Below are positions 5,923 to 6,670 of a stretch of 6,670 nucleotides of DNA, piece by piece. The stretch comes from an uncultured Candidatus Melainabacteria bacterium (GTDB lineage: Bacteria > Cyanobacteriota > Vampirovibrionia > Gastranaerophilales > Gastranaerophilaceae). Location: positions 1-6,670 of the forward strand of contig CALAFU010000027.1 in assembly GCA_937891325.1 (NCBI GenBank), in the 5' to 3' direction. A program made the position numbers and the translations under genes. Every line of letters begins with the position of its first letter. Position 1 is the stretch's first letter. The notes beneath the pieces are model-generated. The model was not told where the DNA came from. It searched no databases and saw only the letters and a list, made by a program, of their open reading frames with translations.

Positions 5923-5951
5923 TTCAAATAAATCGATTAATCTTGTAAAAT
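5923..5951 (+). promoter_or_regulatory. Likely promoter of the methyltransferase gene
   Basis: TTCAAA (5923-5928; four of six matches to TTGACA) and TAAAAT (5946-5951; five of six matches to TATAAT) are separated by 17 bases. The expected start site is at about 5958, only a few bases before the ATG at 5961, so the mRNA would have almost no leader. No SD is present. No terminator hairpin is visible in the 55 bases after tsaB, so some read-through from that operon is possible. Confidence 0.5.
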
Positions 5952-5960
5952 AAACGCATT

Positions 5961-6670
5961 ATGAATAGAGATATATGCGAAAATTGGACACAGTGGTTAA
6001 TGGAAACTCGTTTTTCATTTTTAACTCCTGAAATGCAACAACAAACAATGAATTGGTTATCACTAGTTCGTGATAAAGTGCTTTTGAGAGCAAACATTAA
6101 ACCTGACCAAACAATTATTGATATTGGTACAGGCACAGGCTTATTAGCTTTTAAAGCATTAGAACAACTTAATGGAACCGGAAAAATTATTTTTTCTGAT
6201 AAATTTAAAGACTGCCTTGATAGTTGCGAAAAATTTTTGAAAGAGCAAGGCATCACAAGTGGTTATGAAATGTTGCAATGTCCGGCTGAAAAAATTCCAC
6301 TACCGGATAATTCAGTAGATACGGCAATGATGCGTTCTGTCTTGGTTCATATCGTAGCCAAACAACCTGCAATCAACGAAATTTATAGAATACTTAAAAA
6401 AGGCGGACATTTCTGCTGTTTTGAACCAATTATCCGCTCAAATACAAGATATTGGGAATTAACTACGCCTGAAGAAATTAGAAATTACGAAGAATTCAAA
6501 AAAGCAGAAGATGACTTTATGACAAATATGGAAGATTCTTTATGCAACTTTGATGAAAACACTCTAGCACAAAACTTTGAAAAAGCTGGATTTTCTGACG
6601 GAACAGTTGATGCTGATATAATTCCATCAACTTACGTTGCTAATGCAAAAATGGTTGAACAATGGTTTGT
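5961..6670 (+). CDS. Class I SAM-dependent methyltransferase, C-terminus cut by the window edge
   Basis: An open frame starts at ATG 5961 and continues without a stop to the end of the window (236 codons and two bases). Motif I, the SAM-binding glycine loop, is IIDIGTGTGLL (52-62); an acidic residue at the end of the next strand is D80 (FSDKF). Further on are CPAEKIPLPDNSVD (107-120), a UbiE/Methyltransf_11-like motif, then MMRSVLVHI (123-131) and EIYRILKKGGHFC, the usual post-motif III helix and strand. The substrate cannot be told from sequence; the resemblance is to small-molecule methyltransferases of the UbiE type. No SD precedes the ATG, and a promoter sits just upstream. The methyltransferase comes after tsaB where many genomes have rimI. 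Confidence 0.88.
   Translation, partial: MNRDICENWTQWLMETRFSFLTPEMQQQTMNWLSLVRDKVLLRANIKPDQTIIDIGTGTGLLAFKALEQLNGTGKIIFSDKFKDCLDSCEKFLKEQGITSGYEMLQCPAEKIPLPDNSVDTAMMRSVLVHIVAKQPAINEIYRILKKGGHFCCFEPIIRSNTRYWELTTPEEIRNYEEFKKAEDDFMTNMEDSLCNFDENTLAQNFEKAGFSDGTVDADIIPSTYVANAKMVEQWF

Noticed and set aside
5924..6256. 110-codon minus-strand open frame
   Set aside because: It lies antisense to the methyltransferase, whose SAM-binding motif and clean frame are convincing; the minus peptide has no recognisable domain.
1..6670. CRISPR arrays, tRNA or rRNA genes, insertion sequences and attachment sites
   Set aside because: No regular spaced repeats, cloverleaf, transposase motif or terminal inverted repeats were seen. 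The only recombinase-like sequence is the N-terminal domain of the HDOD protein, which lacks the catalytic residues.
1..6670. Recoded TGA (Trp or Gly)
   Set aside because: No complete gene contains an in-frame TGA, Trp is written as TGG throughout, and stops are TAA or TAG, so the standard bacterial code suffices.

Overview
The window is clearly AT-rich DNA with compact bacterial gene organisation. It holds six complete plus-strand genes, one gene running off each edge, and ordinary bacterial start and stop codons. All six complete genes stop at TAA or TAG, and no in-frame TGA occurs. The mix of short tetratricopeptide-repeat (TPR) proteins, an HDOD signalling protein, a GAF-like/GGDEF cyclase and tsaE-tsaB would fit an uncultured low-GC lineage. 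Gut Gastranaerophilales/Vampirovibrionia (non-photosynthetic relatives of cyanobacteria) is my best guess, but this is an impression from composition and gene style, not a demonstrated assignment.

Left edge (1-414). A minus-strand gene begins at 155 and leaves the window. It encodes a Met/Asn/Gly/Tyr/Gln-rich low-complexity protein behind a strong Shine-Dalgarno (SD) sequence. The divergent intergenic region (156-414) holds a minus-strand terminator-like hairpin, a 12-codon minus ORF just before it, a 10-bp-phased direct repeat, and a near-consensus promoter whose predicted start site falls on the ATG of the next gene.

TPR pair (415-2112). Two adjacent plus-strand genes encode TPR proteins, one with a signal peptide and one with an N-terminal membrane segment. 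Each lacks an SD and has a -10-like hexamer exactly six bases before its ATG, which suggests leaderless mRNAs.

Signalling pair (2112-4806). An HDOD-domain protein starts at a TTG that overlaps the stop of a 9-codon ORF. Its first 100 residues look like a serine-recombinase (resolvase) catalytic fold that has lost its catalytic residues, which is the most unusual object in the window. It is followed, behind a good SD, by a protein with two GAF-like regions and an intact GGDEF diguanylate cyclase domain with an RxxD inhibitory site.

Housekeeping pair (4809-5905). tsaE and tsaB, two of the proteins for the universal tRNA t6A37 modification, follow two bases after the cyclase gene and overlap each other. 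2112-5905 therefore looks like one transcription unit joining a c-di-GMP-type signalling pair to t6A synthesis.

Right edge (5961-6670). A class I S-adenosylmethionine methyltransferase runs off the edge. It probably has its own promoter and a very short or absent leader.
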